A DNA stretch of 64,000 nucleotides. Source: Tolypothrix tenuis PCC 7101. GTDB taxonomy: Bacteria; Cyanobacteriota; Cyanobacteriia; Cyanobacteriales; Nostocaceae. Location of the stretch: NCBI RefSeq assembly GCF_002368295.1, contig NZ_AP018248.1, positions 2,054,285-2,118,284 on the forward strand, in the 5' to 3' direction. The notes below the pieces were generated by a model that saw only the letters and a list, made by a program, of their open reading frames with translations, did not search any database and was not told the DNA's origin. This document shows, one piece after another, positions 1 through 9,346 of this stretch. The stretch's first letter is position 1. Each line of letters begins with the position of its first letter. The position numbers and the translations under genes were made by a program.

Positions 1-39
1 TGGCAGAAATTACAGGCTGATTTAGGAAATCTCTATTAA
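1..39 (+). CDS. Possible 3' end of a gene truncated by the window edge
   Basis: Frame 1 reads 12 sense codons (ending ADLGNLY) and then TAA at 37-39. The composition looks like a normal protein C-terminus, but the piece is far too short to name and chance cannot be excluded. Nothing else supports it. Confidence 0.25.
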   Translation, partial: WQKLQADLGNLY

Positions 40-728
40 CTCTCTCTGGCACCTGGGACACCACTTGTCTTCCTCCTGAAAATACTAGTACAGTGCAGCG
101 CCAATAACTAACCAGATTTTCCTGACTTACCCAAGGTTGCCACCATAAATTAATCCTATCCTCACGGAGAAACTAATGAGTTATATGATTAATCATCTAT
201 CAAAATGTTCGATAGATTTTTATTGCTTAACAGTTATTGGCCTCTTACCGCAATAACCCTATGAAACTTCAAATTAACATATAGCGATCCGCTTTCATTT
301 TTGATAGTAGGATGCGTGATGGACTCCGTCATCACGTATCCAATTCTTTGATTGGGTTTTACTTAACCAAATTTAGATACCCGACTTTTTCAAAAAGTCG
401 GGTATCTGAGCAACAAATGGATTGCTAAAAGCATCTTAGCTTTTTATTGCTATAGCTCACCAATATGGGAAACGATATAGAAATCAATACTTGTCAGTTA
501 AGGGCAAAAGGGGAAGGGGAAAAGGGGCAATAAAAAACCTTTAACCCTTAATCTTTCACCTTTCCCCCAAACTAAATTCAGAGTTGAAAATCCTTAACCG
601 AGCAGTATTGATATTAGGAATAATATTTGATTGTTGAAATTACCCATTTAGGGTGCGTTACGGCTTATGCCTAACACACACTACATGGTAATGAGATTTT
701 TTCAGGAATTAAATCGGATTGCTATGTC
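40..728. other. Intergenic region downstream of pixL
   Basis: No credible gene is seen. The stretch holds small dispersed repeats. A GTAGGATGCGT-type palindromic element lies near 308-345, a long hairpin at 376-406 (listed separately), and a related TGCGTTACGGC element near 650-686. Short GGGGAAAAGGGG-like low-complexity runs lie near 505-570. Confidence 0.6.
376..406. repeat. Perfect 15-bp-arm hairpin, copy 1
   Basis: GATACCCGACTTTTT and its exact reverse complement flank a single C at 391. A near-identical hairpin, with GATCCCCGAC in place of GATACCCGAC, lies at 50911-50941, 50 kb away. The matching arms and dispersed copies suggest a small mobile palindromic element rather than a terminator of one gene, although the T-rich arm would allow it to act as one. 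Confidence 0.75.
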
Positions 729-3700
729 TTACTTACTCATCATTAAATTATTGGATTTATCCTGGCTTTTGTTACTTAAATCTTCCACAATCGAAATTAA
801 AGTTTCTTCTAAATATGGCTTAGTTAAGTAAGCTGTTGCCCCTAAAGCTTGAGCAAGTTGACGATGTTTCTCTGCACTACGCGAAGTGAGAATTACTATA
901 GGTAAATCTGAGAGATTTGGGCTTTGACGGATATTCGATAAAAGTTCAAAGCCATTCATGCGGGGCATTTCTAAATCAGAAATTACTACTTTTATTTCTG
1001 GATGTCTTTGTAATTGTTCTAGTGCTTCCACACCATTTTGTGCTTGTAATATTTGATAACCAGATTTCTGCAATGTTAAAGAAATAGTTTGTCGCAAACT
1101 AATAGCATCATCAACTACTAAAAGCACAGCCGATGACTTGGGATTAACTAATGTCACTTGGCTTACTTGCGTTGGTGTTGTATGGCTGACAGGAGAAGCG
1201 GCTAATAGAGGTGTAGAGTTAGTATTAACGCTTGATAGACTTAAAGCTGCTTTATTTGCCAAATAAGTAGTTGATGGCGCACTACTTTCTAGGGTTGCTT
1301 GCATTTCATAAGACTCTAAAAGCAGGGTTGGATCGATGACTAAGATGAGAGTACCATTAGCTAAACTACTACAACCATAAATATATTTCGGGGGAGCGAT
1401 CGCATTTCCTAAAGGTCTAATTACTAGCTCTTGTTCGCCGATAATTTGGTCAACTTCTAAGCCAAACATTTCTTGATTGTGCCGCAGTAATAACACAGGT
1501 TCTTGAGTAATTCCTGTATCATAAGCAGTTTGGGAATTATTCAGATTAACATTATTCAGTAATGGCCCGTGATAATACATCAAATCAGAAATGCGGCTGA
1601 GGCTAACCATACGCTGCTCTTGGTCTGTGTTGTAGTACAGTACTTTTCTGCCATCAAATTCTTTAATTTGTTGCTCTGAAGGAATTAATATTTTTTCCAG
1701 GTTATCTAGCAGTAAGGCATAGAAAATCCCATCTGCTTGCACCAGCATTAATTTATCTGTAGTCATAGAAAAAGGAACTTTAAGTATAAATTTTGTGCCT
1801 TGGTTAGGAAATGATTTCACCGAGATTGAGCCATTGAGCGCGTGTAATTGCAATCGCACAATATCTAAACCCATACCTCTACCAGAAATTTCACTTACCT
1901 GTTCGGCGGTAGAAAATCCCGGTGCAAACATCAAATCGAGAATTTCTGATTCAGTCGGGTTATAAACATCAGTGAATAGATTTACTTCAACAGCTTTTTG
2001 GCGAATTTTTTCTAAATTTATACCTTGACCATCATCCCTAACTTCAATTACAGTTTGGCTACCTTGATGATATGCAGAAATTTCGATGACAGCTTGTTCT
2101 GGTTTACCCAGAGATTGCCGAACTTGTGGAGTTTCAATACCGTGATCGAATGCATTACGTACTAAATGTAATAGTGGATCGTAGAGTTTTTCTGCGATCG
2201 CTTTATCTACTAATACATCAGTACCGCTAACTTTAAAGTCTACCAGTTTGGCATAAACATTCCCCATTTTTTTCACCATTTGCGGGAATCGATTCATGAT
2301 ATTGCCTAACGGCGACATTCTGGCTTCCACTAAGTTATCGATAATATTCAGCGTTAATCTCTGCTTTTTCTCACTCAGTTGATTAGCTTGTGTCAGTAAT
2401 AAATCTAAAGATTCAGTAATTTCTTGTAATTGCAGAGCTTCTTCCATAGCCTCATGCAACGTCATCTGAAATTCTGTATAGACATCCATTTCTAAAGCAT
2501 CAAATTTCACAGGTGAAAAATTTTGTTGATGCTGTAATACAGCAGTTTGCATCTGTAACGGTAAATCACCCAGTTGAATTAAGATGCTTTGCTGTTTGTT
2601 GAGCCGCTGTACTAATTGGTCAATAATGTCTCTAACTTGTTCATCTTGTAACATCCGCTGTTTTTGCTTAATTAATAGTTCTCCTGCCAGGTAATTAAGG
2701 CGTTGTAATCCATCTGTATCTACTCGCACAAAAGAATGTTGACGTGAATTCTTTTGGACATTAGCAGAAATTTTATCTTCTATTTCCTGATGAATATCAA
2801 CAGCGGCAGTTTTAATATTTGCAACTACTGGTTCTGGCACAGCTAAGGAAGTAATTGTTGCTGTTTCAGGTACAGGTTGGGTAATTTCTGGACTTTCTGA
2901 AGTCTCTACAATTTCATAAGTTGAATTTAAACTAACTTCTCCTCCCCAAATTTTTTCAAGTAAATTATCAGCCTCTGTTGTTGGAGGAGCTATTTCTTTA
3001 AAGACTAATAGTTGTTGCAGCTTAGGACTATCCAGCCAATTTTTTTCTTGATTTGTGACCGGAGGATATTTTTTATATACTTGAGCTAATTTACCAATTT
3101 GCTGTTGTAATGTAGAAACTATAGAAGTATCACCATTTACTGGCTGTTCTGAATCATAAAATCTGACCACAGCAAGAATAATTGTGAATATCACACCTTG
3201 GCGATAAAGGTGAAGACTTTGGCTATCTTCCGCCTCTTGGATAAAATCTAAAAATTGACTTAACCAATGTTCAATATAAGTCAGTAAGTCTTCATCTTCA
3301 GGTGCTACTAGCAAAGACAAACTTAAATCTTCTTGAGGGATTTGCCGATAATGATTAAACCAGCCAAAAATATAGCGGATAACTTGAATATAAAACTTAG
3401 CTTGTGCTGGAGTTAAGGGTTGCTTTTTGAGATTGCCAGATGTAATTAAAAATTTATATAATTGCTTAATTTGAGTTTGTAAATCGTTGTGATCAATAGA
3501 TAAATTATTAACTGTATTTAGCTCATGTGTAGCTAGATTAGCTAAACTTTGCAAAGCTAAACTAGGTTCTCCCCCAGAAGTGCGATCGCCAGCTAATACA
3601 GCCGCTTGTGCCTGCTGTAAATTAGCAAGAGCAGCTTCAGCAATGCGATATGCTTGATCGGGGTTAGCTGTCAGCGCTGCCAGAATAGTTTGAGCGATCG

Positions 3701-4319
3701 CGCCAAAACCAGGTAAATTCAAAGATTCTGCTAAACCAATAAATATCTCCGCTTGCTCTCGCAGCAAATTAGCTATTTCTGTACTATCAATATTGCTATT
3801 TAAAGCTTCTGTAATACTTTCTATGCGTTGTTGTACTCCTACTTCAAAGATAGATTGCACAATATCAAATCCTAGTTCTTCTGAAGTGGGAATATGTGCT
3901 TCACCACCGAAAGCATCGCCTAGTTTTTCTTGTAGATGTACAAATACAGAAGCTGCTCGCTCAAGTAATTCTTCAGTATTGATATCACAACCTGTTAGTT
4001 CTGCGGTAAGTGCTAAATTTAGACATTCATAACCTTGCAATATCAGTGTTTGTAATTGAGAATCAATAATAACATTTGGGTTATATAAAGCATTAAATAC
4101 ATCTTCTAAAGAGTGGGCAATAGTTTGAATTCCTTCTAGCCCTACATTAGCAGCACCCCCTTTAATTGTATGAGTTGCTCTCATTAATTCATGGACTTTA
4201 GCTGTACTAAAATTCTCAGATAATGTATATATTTCTTGTTCAATAATTTGTAATAATTCTGGAGCTTCAGCTAAAAAATAGATGTATCCTTGTTCGCGAA
4301 TATCATTATCTGTAGTCAT
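729..4319 (-). CDS. pixL: PixL/CheA-type hybrid histidine kinase for phototaxis
   Basis: A 1196-residue CheA-type kinase that would phosphorylate the PixG/PixH regulators in response to the PixJ receptor. Domains in order: an N-terminal HPt domain with MRATHTIKGGAA (phospho-His about 50), a long linker, a CheA dimerisation/ATPase module with N-box LVRNAFDHGIE, G-box DDGQGIN and GRGMGLDIV, a CheW-like coupling domain, and a C-terminal receiver with VISDLEMPRMNG (phospho-Asp about 1115) and a KPY lysine. It is the last gene of the minus-strand cluster, 126 bp after pixJ. The spacer contains a heptanucleotide tract. The start ATG at 4319 has no strong Shine-Dalgarno sequence. The class is certain. 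The pix assignment follows from the PixJ features and gene order; Nostocales also have hmp-type paralogous clusters. Confidence 0.88.
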   Translation of the reverse strand: MTTDNDIREQGYIYFLAEAPELLQIIEQEIYTLSENFSTAKVHELMRATHTIKGGAANVGLEGIQTIAHSLEDVFNALYNPNVIIDSQLQTLILQGYECLNLALTAELTGCDINTEELLERAASVFVHLQEKLGDAFGGEAHIPTSEELGFDIVQSIFEVGVQQRIESITEALNSNIDSTEIANLLREQAEIFIGLAESLNLPGFGAIAQTILAALTANPDQAYRIAEAALANLQQAQAAVLAGDRTSGGEPSLALQSLANLATHELNTVNNLSIDHNDLQTQIKQLYKFLITSGNLKKQPLTPAQAKFYIQVIRYIFGWFNHYRQIPQEDLSLSLLVAPEDEDLLTYIEHWLSQFLDFIQEAEDSQSLHLYRQGVIFTIILAVVRFYDSEQPVNGDTSIVSTLQQQIGKLAQVYKKYPPVTNQEKNWLDSPKLQQLLVFKEIAPPTTEADNLLEKIWGGEVSLNSTYEIVETSESPEITQPVPETATITSLAVPEPVVANIKTAAVDIHQEIEDKISANVQKNSRQHSFVRVDTDGLQRLNYLAGELLIKQKQRMLQDEQVRDIIDQLVQRLNKQQSILIQLGDLPLQMQTAVLQHQQNFSPVKFDALEMDVYTEFQMTLHEAMEEALQLQEITESLDLLLTQANQLSEKKQRLTLNIIDNLVEARMSPLGNIMNRFPQMVKKMGNVYAKLVDFKVSGTDVLVDKAIAEKLYDPLLHLVRNAFDHGIETPQVRQSLGKPEQAVIEISAYHQGSQTVIEVRDDGQGINLEKIRQKAVEVNLFTDVYNPTESEILDLMFAPGFSTAEQVSEISGRGMGLDIVRLQLHALNGSISVKSFPNQGTKFILKVPFSMTTDKLMLVQADGIFYALLLDNLEKILIPSEQQIKEFDGRKVLYYNTDQEQRMVSLSRISDLMYYHGPLLNNVNLNNSQTAYDTGITQEPVLLLRHNQEMFGLEVDQIIGEQELVIRPLGNAIAPPKYIYGCSSLANGTLILVIDPTLLLESYEMQATLESSAPSTTYLANKAALSLSSVNTNSTPLLAASPVSHTTPTQVSQVTLVNPKSSAVLLVVDDAISLRQTISLTLQKSGYQILQAQNGVEALEQLQRHPEIKVVISDLEMPRMNGFELLSNIRQSPNLSDLPIVILTSRSAEKHRQLAQALGATAYLTKPYLEETLISIVEDLSNKSQDKSNNLMMSK

Positions 4320-4384
4320 ATATTTAAATTATTTACTGTTTGGTATGTGGGGTTTGGGGGTTGGTGTTCGGGTTTTTGTCTTTG

Positions 4385-4447
4385 TCCCCATTACCAATTA
4401 CCCCTTACCCAGTCCCCAATCCCTACTCCCCAGTCCCCAATCCCATT
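4385..4447. repeat. Heptanucleotide repeat tract between pixJ and pixL
   Basis: Degenerate tandem 7-mers of the ACCAATT and CCCCAGT/CCCCAAT kinds run up to the pixJ stop codon. This is the short tandemly repeated repetitive (STRR) sequence class known from heterocystous cyanobacteria. Confidence 0.7.
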
Positions 4448-7400
4448 AATTAACCTTAAACTTACTGGCAGTTGCTAATAGTTCTTTCGCCATCCCCGAT
4501 AATTGTTGGAAGACAGCTGCAATTTCATGAGATTCTGCAACAGTTTTGTGGGAAATTTCTGCCACATCTTTCATACTTGAAGTGACTGTCACAGACTGAG
4601 ACATTTGTTTTTGAGTAGCTTCGCTAATTCTTTGGAGTAACTGGCTAATTTCAGCTGTTGCACTCACAATAGCGTTTAAATTGTGTCGCGCATCATTGAC
4701 AAGATTTGTTCCTTCAACAACTTGTTGAATACCTGTTTCCATTGCCACTGCAACTTCGCCAGTTTCTGCTTGAATTTCTTGCACTAGTTTTTCAATTTCG
4801 ATTGTGGCTGCGGCTGACTGGCGAGATAAAGAACGAACTTCATCAGCTACCACTGCAAAACCTTTACCATATTCACCTGCACGGGTGGCTTCAATGGCAG
4901 CATTCAAAGCTAGAACGTTTGTTTGGGTGGCAAAATTACTAATTAAGTTCACCACTTTCGAGATTTTTTGCGAAGATTCGCTGAGGCGTTTAATCTTTTT
5001 ACTAGTTTGGGCAACAGTTTCACGAATCCCTTGGATAGCTTGTACAGTCAAGTTCATCGCCGCATCACCAGACTCGACAGTTTGGTTAGCTTGTTTAACT
5101 GCAACTTGTACCAATTCAGCGTTGGATACCACAGCTTTTGTTGAGTCAACCATTTGTTGAATATCATTCAAGGCTGCGGCCATTTCTTGGGATTGTTGGT
5201 TGGCTAATTGGGTAAGTCCAACTAATGATGCTTCACTAGTATCGGAAGTTTGGGCAACTTGTTGGGCTGCAGACTGTACTTGGATGACAATTTGCCGGAG
5301 TGCTTGCAAGGTATTATTGTAAGCATCAGCAATTGTACCCAGTTCATCCTCTGTAATCGGCGCACGCACTGTCAAGTTACCATTGAGAGCAGGTCTGAGT
5401 GCTGTTAGTAGTTGAATAGAACGCTGTTGTAGTAATTCTTTAGCGGCTTTTTCTCTGGCGGCTGCTTCGGCTAATTGGGCTGACTGTGCTTTGACTTGTT
5501 GCAAATACTCGGTTTGTTGTAATGCTAACCCTAACTGATCGGAAGTCCGTGCTAGCAAGTTCATTTCCGATTCTTCCCAATCACGAGGCCCAGTGTTTTG
5601 ATAAACCGCTAATAATCCCCACAGTTGTTCGCCAAAGAATATTGGTACAGTTACATAAGCTCTGACTTCAAATTTCTCTAATGCTTCAATGTGGCAAACA
5701 GAATGTCCGGCAGTGTAGATATCATTTGTAGCAAAACAGTCACCTTTTTGATATTTACCAATTTGGGCGCACTCTTGTACTTGGGTATCTTTCCAGACAG
5801 TTTTTTTCTCAGGCCCTACCAATTTTACCCAACCATGACTGACTGATTCAGCGACAAATTCGCCACTCCAATCGGGGTTAAACTTATAGATACAGGCGCG
5901 ATCACATTTGAGTAATTGCCGTAAATCTTGTGTGGATGTTTTGAATATTTCTTCCACGTCTAAAGATTGGCGAACACGATCCACTAGTTTTGTTAAAGCT
6001 TTTTCTTGTTCGGCAATCTGAGCTAATTTTTCCGATTTAATTCGTACTTGATCGAAATATTCGATTTGTGATTTAGCTAAACTAAATTGCAAGCCAATTT
6101 GCTCTAAAAAGTTAATTTCCCAGTTTTTCCATTCACGAGTTTCTGAGTTTTGATAAGCTCCTAATAAGCCCCATAATTTTTCCCCTAAGAAAATAGGAAC
6201 TATCATACAAGATTGAACTTCAAACTGCTCTAGAATTTCTATATGACAAGCCGAAAATCCAGCTTGGTGAATGTCTTTTACAACTAAGTTTTCGCCCTTA
6301 GCATATCTACCACCTTCGGTTTCTTGCAAATAGCTATCTTCCCAGACAGTATTGAGATCTGGCCCTACTAGCTTAACCCAACCGTGACCCACTGATTCGG
6401 CGATAAACTCGCCACCCCAGTTAGCATTAAAACGATAAACTGCAACGCGATCGCAGCGCAGTGATTGGCGAACTTCTTGGGTAGTAATTTTGAAGATACT
6501 TTCTGTATCAAATGTTTGGCGAATGCGGTTGGCAATTTTAGTTAAGGTTTTTTCTTGTTCAACTATTTGTGTCAGTTGCTCATTTTTAGCTCGTACTTGT
6601 TCAAGATATTCCGCTTGGGAAATAGCAACACCAAATTGCAAGCCCATTTCTGTGAGGAAATTAACTTCCCAAGGTTGCCAATTACGTGGCCCAGAATTTT
6701 GATAAGCTGCTAATAAACCCCATAATTTCTGTCCCGATAAAACTGGAACTATGATATAGGCTTTCATTTCAAACTGCTCTAAAATCTCAACATGACATTG
6801 AGAGTGATCAGCTTGATAAATATCACTAACAGCTATACTTTCACCTTTGGCGTAACGTCCGCCTTGGGTTTCTTGCAGGAAAGTATCTTCCCAAATAGTG
6901 TTCATATTTGGAGATACTAGTTTTACCCAAGCATTCCCTACAGATTCAGATACAAACTCACCACTCCAGTCGGGACGGAAGCGATATACGGCGACGCGAT
7001 CGCAACGGAGGAATTGCCTGATTTCGTGAGTAGTTGTCTGAAATATTTTATCTATAGATGATAAATTGAGAATTCTATCAATAACTTTAACGATAGATTT
7101 CTGTGCTAATATTTCCTGCTGGGTTTGCGTTTCGGATGTAAAGCTTTGGATTCTGTAGGCAATTTCTGTAGTCACTTGAGACAGTAAGGTAATTTCTACT
7201 TCTTGCCATTCTCTAGCAGCAGCACAATGATTTACTACCAGCAAGCCCCAAACTCTATCGTTAACTACAATTGGTAAGCTTAAACAAGCTTGGATTTGAA
7301 ATTTTTCTAAAAGTTGTTGTTGATAGGGTGTAACTTGAATCTGTGTAATATCATTAATAACCACAGGTTCTAAATATTCTTGACTCTCATATAAACCAAA

Positions 7401-7763
7401 GGTAATACCTGGTAAATTTTCCTTGAGAGTAGGTGTCCAACCTCTGTTGATCGATTCTTCTAAAACAGTACCAGCCTCAGAAGTAGTAAACTGATAAATT
7501 AAGGCGCGATCGCTAACAATTTTTTCTCTAACTTGGGTAACAGTAACCTTCAATAGAGTATCTAAATCTGGCGCTTGGCGTAATTGGCTAGATATACTTT
7601 GTAGTTGCTGCCGCCAACTCTTAAATTCCTGAGATACTGCATTTAATAAAGCCAATTCATCCCCAGCAATACTAGCTATTTCTGGACTACCATTTTGATT
7701 TTCTAATGCTTCTTTTTTAGTAGCAGCATTACTATTGCTTTGGGCACTGCCATAATATTTCAT
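4446..7763 (-). CDS. pixJ: PixJ phototaxis receptor: four GAF domains, HAMP and MCP signalling domain
   Basis: A 1105-residue methyl-accepting receptor without any obvious membrane segment. Four GAF domains occupy about residues 60-200, 235-385, 415-565 and 600-750. A HAMP-like linker (about 790-830) and an MCP signalling domain with the hairpin-tip region ALNAAIEATRAGEYGKGFAV follow. GAF2, GAF3 and GAF4 each carry the red/green cyanobacteriochrome signature: W-x-D (W291/D293, W474/D476, W657/D659) and the bilin-linking Cys-His pair (C323/H324, C506/H507, C690/H691). None has the DXCF second cysteine. GAF1 lacks the Cys-His pair. The size, domain order and residue numbering closely match what I recall for Anabaena AnPixJ (All1069), whose GAF2 binds phycocyanobilin. 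A ribosome site AGGGG lies just upstream of the ATG. Confidence 0.92.
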   Translation of the reverse strand: MKYYGSAQSNSNAATKKEALENQNGSPEIASIAGDELALLNAVSQEFKSWRQQLQSISSQLRQAPDLDTLLKVTVTQVREKIVSDRALIYQFTTSEAGTVLEESINRGWTPTLKENLPGITFGLYESQEYLEPVVINDITQIQVTPYQQQLLEKFQIQACLSLPIVVNDRVWGLLVVNHCAAAREWQEVEITLLSQVTTEIAYRIQSFTSETQTQQEILAQKSIVKVIDRILNLSSIDKIFQTTTHEIRQFLRCDRVAVYRFRPDWSGEFVSESVGNAWVKLVSPNMNTIWEDTFLQETQGGRYAKGESIAVSDIYQADHSQCHVEILEQFEMKAYIIVPVLSGQKLWGLLAAYQNSGPRNWQPWEVNFLTEMGLQFGVAISQAEYLEQVRAKNEQLTQIVEQEKTLTKIANRIRQTFDTESIFKITTQEVRQSLRCDRVAVYRFNANWGGEFIAESVGHGWVKLVGPDLNTVWEDSYLQETEGGRYAKGENLVVKDIHQAGFSACHIEILEQFEVQSCMIVPIFLGEKLWGLLGAYQNSETREWKNWEINFLEQIGLQFSLAKSQIEYFDQVRIKSEKLAQIAEQEKALTKLVDRVRQSLDVEEIFKTSTQDLRQLLKCDRACIYKFNPDWSGEFVAESVSHGWVKLVGPEKKTVWKDTQVQECAQIGKYQKGDCFATNDIYTAGHSVCHIEALEKFEVRAYVTVPIFFGEQLWGLLAVYQNTGPRDWEESEMNLLARTSDQLGLALQQTEYLQQVKAQSAQLAEAAAREKAAKELLQQRSIQLLTALRPALNGNLTVRAPITEDELGTIADAYNNTLQALRQIVIQVQSAAQQVAQTSDTSEASLVGLTQLANQQSQEMAAALNDIQQMVDSTKAVVSNAELVQVAVKQANQTVESGDAAMNLTVQAIQGIRETVAQTSKKIKRLSESSQKISKVVNLISNFATQTNVLALNAAIEATRAGEYGKGFAVVADEVRSLSRQSAAATIEIEKLVQEIQAETGEVAVAMETGIQQVVEGTNLVNDARHNLNAIVSATAEISQLLQRISEATQKQMSQSVTVTSSMKDVAEISHKTVAESHEIAAVFQQLSGMAKELLATASKFKVN

Positions 7764-7866
7764 TTTACACCCCTAACTAACTTTAATTAGTAATATTTAA
7801 CTAGATTCAAACTGCAAGCAAAACTCTGGTAATCGAAAGCATAGTACTCCGATAAACTACCAAATT

Positions 7867-8340
7867 CTAATTATGATTACCCCATATAGAAGCTTGGATA
7901 ATTGCTAAAGCATCTAAGGTAAACATCATATCTTCATTAGGGCTGATAAAGTAACCCTGTAAAAAAGGTGACATTGCTGGCGAAAACAGTTCCGCAGAAT
8001 GTGTTTTCATTTCTTGAGTATTTAGCCACTCAATATCCGTCAATTGACGTACTAGTAAACCTAAAGATTTACCCTCATTTTCTATGACAATTGCCATCAT
8101 TTTGACAACTAGATTGGAGCCTTGTAACAGCGAAGAATACCCTAGCATTTCCTCTAGATCGACTAACCACAGCATTTCACCACGCCAGTTATAAATCCCC
8201 AAGACACAATTAGGCATTTGAGGAACACCGCAGATTTCTGCTAATGATATTTGTAAAACTTCAGTGATGTGCTGTAACTGAATTACGCCTGTATCCTTGG
8301 CTCCCAAATTAAAACTTAAAAATTTTTGTTTGGTTTCCAA
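7867..8340 (-). CDS. pixI: PixI, CheW-like coupling protein
   Basis: A single CheW domain of 157 residues, with the typical FLSFNLGAKDTGV opening and LGIYNWRGEMLWLVDLEEML core. It would bridge the PixJ signalling tip and PixL. The start codon is TTG at 8340, preceded by AAGGA about nine bases upstream, so the unusual start is plausible. It lies 103 bp upstream of pixJ and 61 bp downstream of pixH on the same strand, consistent with one operon. Confidence 0.87.
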   Translation of the reverse strand: METKQKFLSFNLGAKDTGVIQLQHITEVLQISLAEICGVPQMPNCVLGIYNWRGEMLWLVDLEEMLGYSSLLQGSNLVVKMMAIVIENEGKSLGLLVRQLTDIEWLNTQEMKTHSAELFSPAMSPFLQGYFISPNEDMMFTLDALAIIQASIWGNHN

Positions 8341-8401
8341 AATAATTTTTCCTTTCTCAGGTAAAACTTTTTCTCTATTCCCTTATTCCCCACTCCGCTA
8401 T

Positions 8402-8767
8402 TTAATGATTAATTAATCGCTGCAAAGTTTCTACTAATTCTTTGCGATCAACAGGTTTTGATAAATAAGCTTCCGCACCAAGCATATTTCCCCAAACTTT
8501 ATCGACATCACCATGTTTGGTGGAGCAAAAAACTACAGGTATATTACTAGTCTGAGGATTAGTTTTTAGTTCTCGACAAATTTCATAGCCACTTTTACCA
8601 GGCAAAATTACATCAAGAAATATGACATCAGGTTTAGTTTTATCTATTTGGTATTGAGCTTCTTCGCTAGTTTTAGCACTCATTACATAATATCCTGCCT
8701 GTTGCAAGTATGTACTAATGATTTCCATATCTGTCAAACCATCTTCAACAACTAAAACAGTATTCAT
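8402..8767 (-). CDS. pixH: PixH, CheY/PilH-like response regulator
   Basis: A stand-alone receiver of 121 residues when started at the ATG at 8767 (MNTVLVVEDG), which has AGGA about nine bases upstream. A longer open frame runs to 8863, but its extra 32 residues are unlike any receiver N-terminus, so the internal ATG is preferred. The acidic pocket (VVEDG), phospho-Asp (DVIFLDVILPGKSG) and conserved KPV lysine are present. It is expected to be phosphorylated by PixL and to act on type IV pilus motility, as PixH does in Synechocystis. Confidence 0.88.
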   Translation of the reverse strand: MNTVLVVEDGLTDMEIISTYLQQAGYYVMSAKTSEEAQYQIDKTKPDVIFLDVILPGKSGYEICRELKTNPQTSNIPVVFCSTKHGDVDKVWGNMLGAEAYLSKPVDRKELVETLQRLINH

Positions 8768-9346
8768 ATTTATTCCTATTAAACTTATACTGTGATTTTC
8801 CACAAGAAAATTAGCTTTTACAAAGCTAATGCATTTTTTATACATTAGCCTCAGAAAAAGCACTTAAAAATCAAAATTAAGCATTAATTTTGATAAAGAA
8901 AATATATTTAATTGTTATATTCAAATAGATTTTGTCAAAAACTTGTAAAAATAATGCTTTCTTTCTAACTTCAATTTCTACTTGAGGTTACAGGCTGTCG
9001 TTTAATGGGAACATAGACGCGTGCAAATGTGCATATTTCACCAATAGGATTTCAACTTTCGCTTAGTCAATAACCGAGATTTTTAGGGATATCAGATGCG
9101 TCAGTCCTGAAACTATTGGTAAAACTGGGTGCATCTCTAAAATTGGGAGATCAAGTGATTAAATGCTGAAAAATCAGCTTAGTGGAATTTTTAGAGTTTA
9201 ATACAAATTTTAAAAAGCTGGAAATTATCTGACTTAAACAGTTAGCTAATTTTCCTGCAAGAGGAATTTGGGTTTAATATTTTTTTTGATTATATGTAGT
9301 CTCGTGAGCCAGTAACAACAGGTAATTACTCACAGTAATACTTGCA
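8768..9346. other. Spacer between pixG and pixH
   Basis: 579 AT-rich bases without a credible gene on either strand. The length leaves room for an internal promoter for pixHIJL. I could not single out a promoter with confidence. Confidence 0.5.

Noticed and set aside
8768..8863. Longer N-terminus for the PixH receiver
   Set aside because: The extra 32 residues are not receiver-like, and the internal ATG at 8767 has a good AGGA ribosome site.
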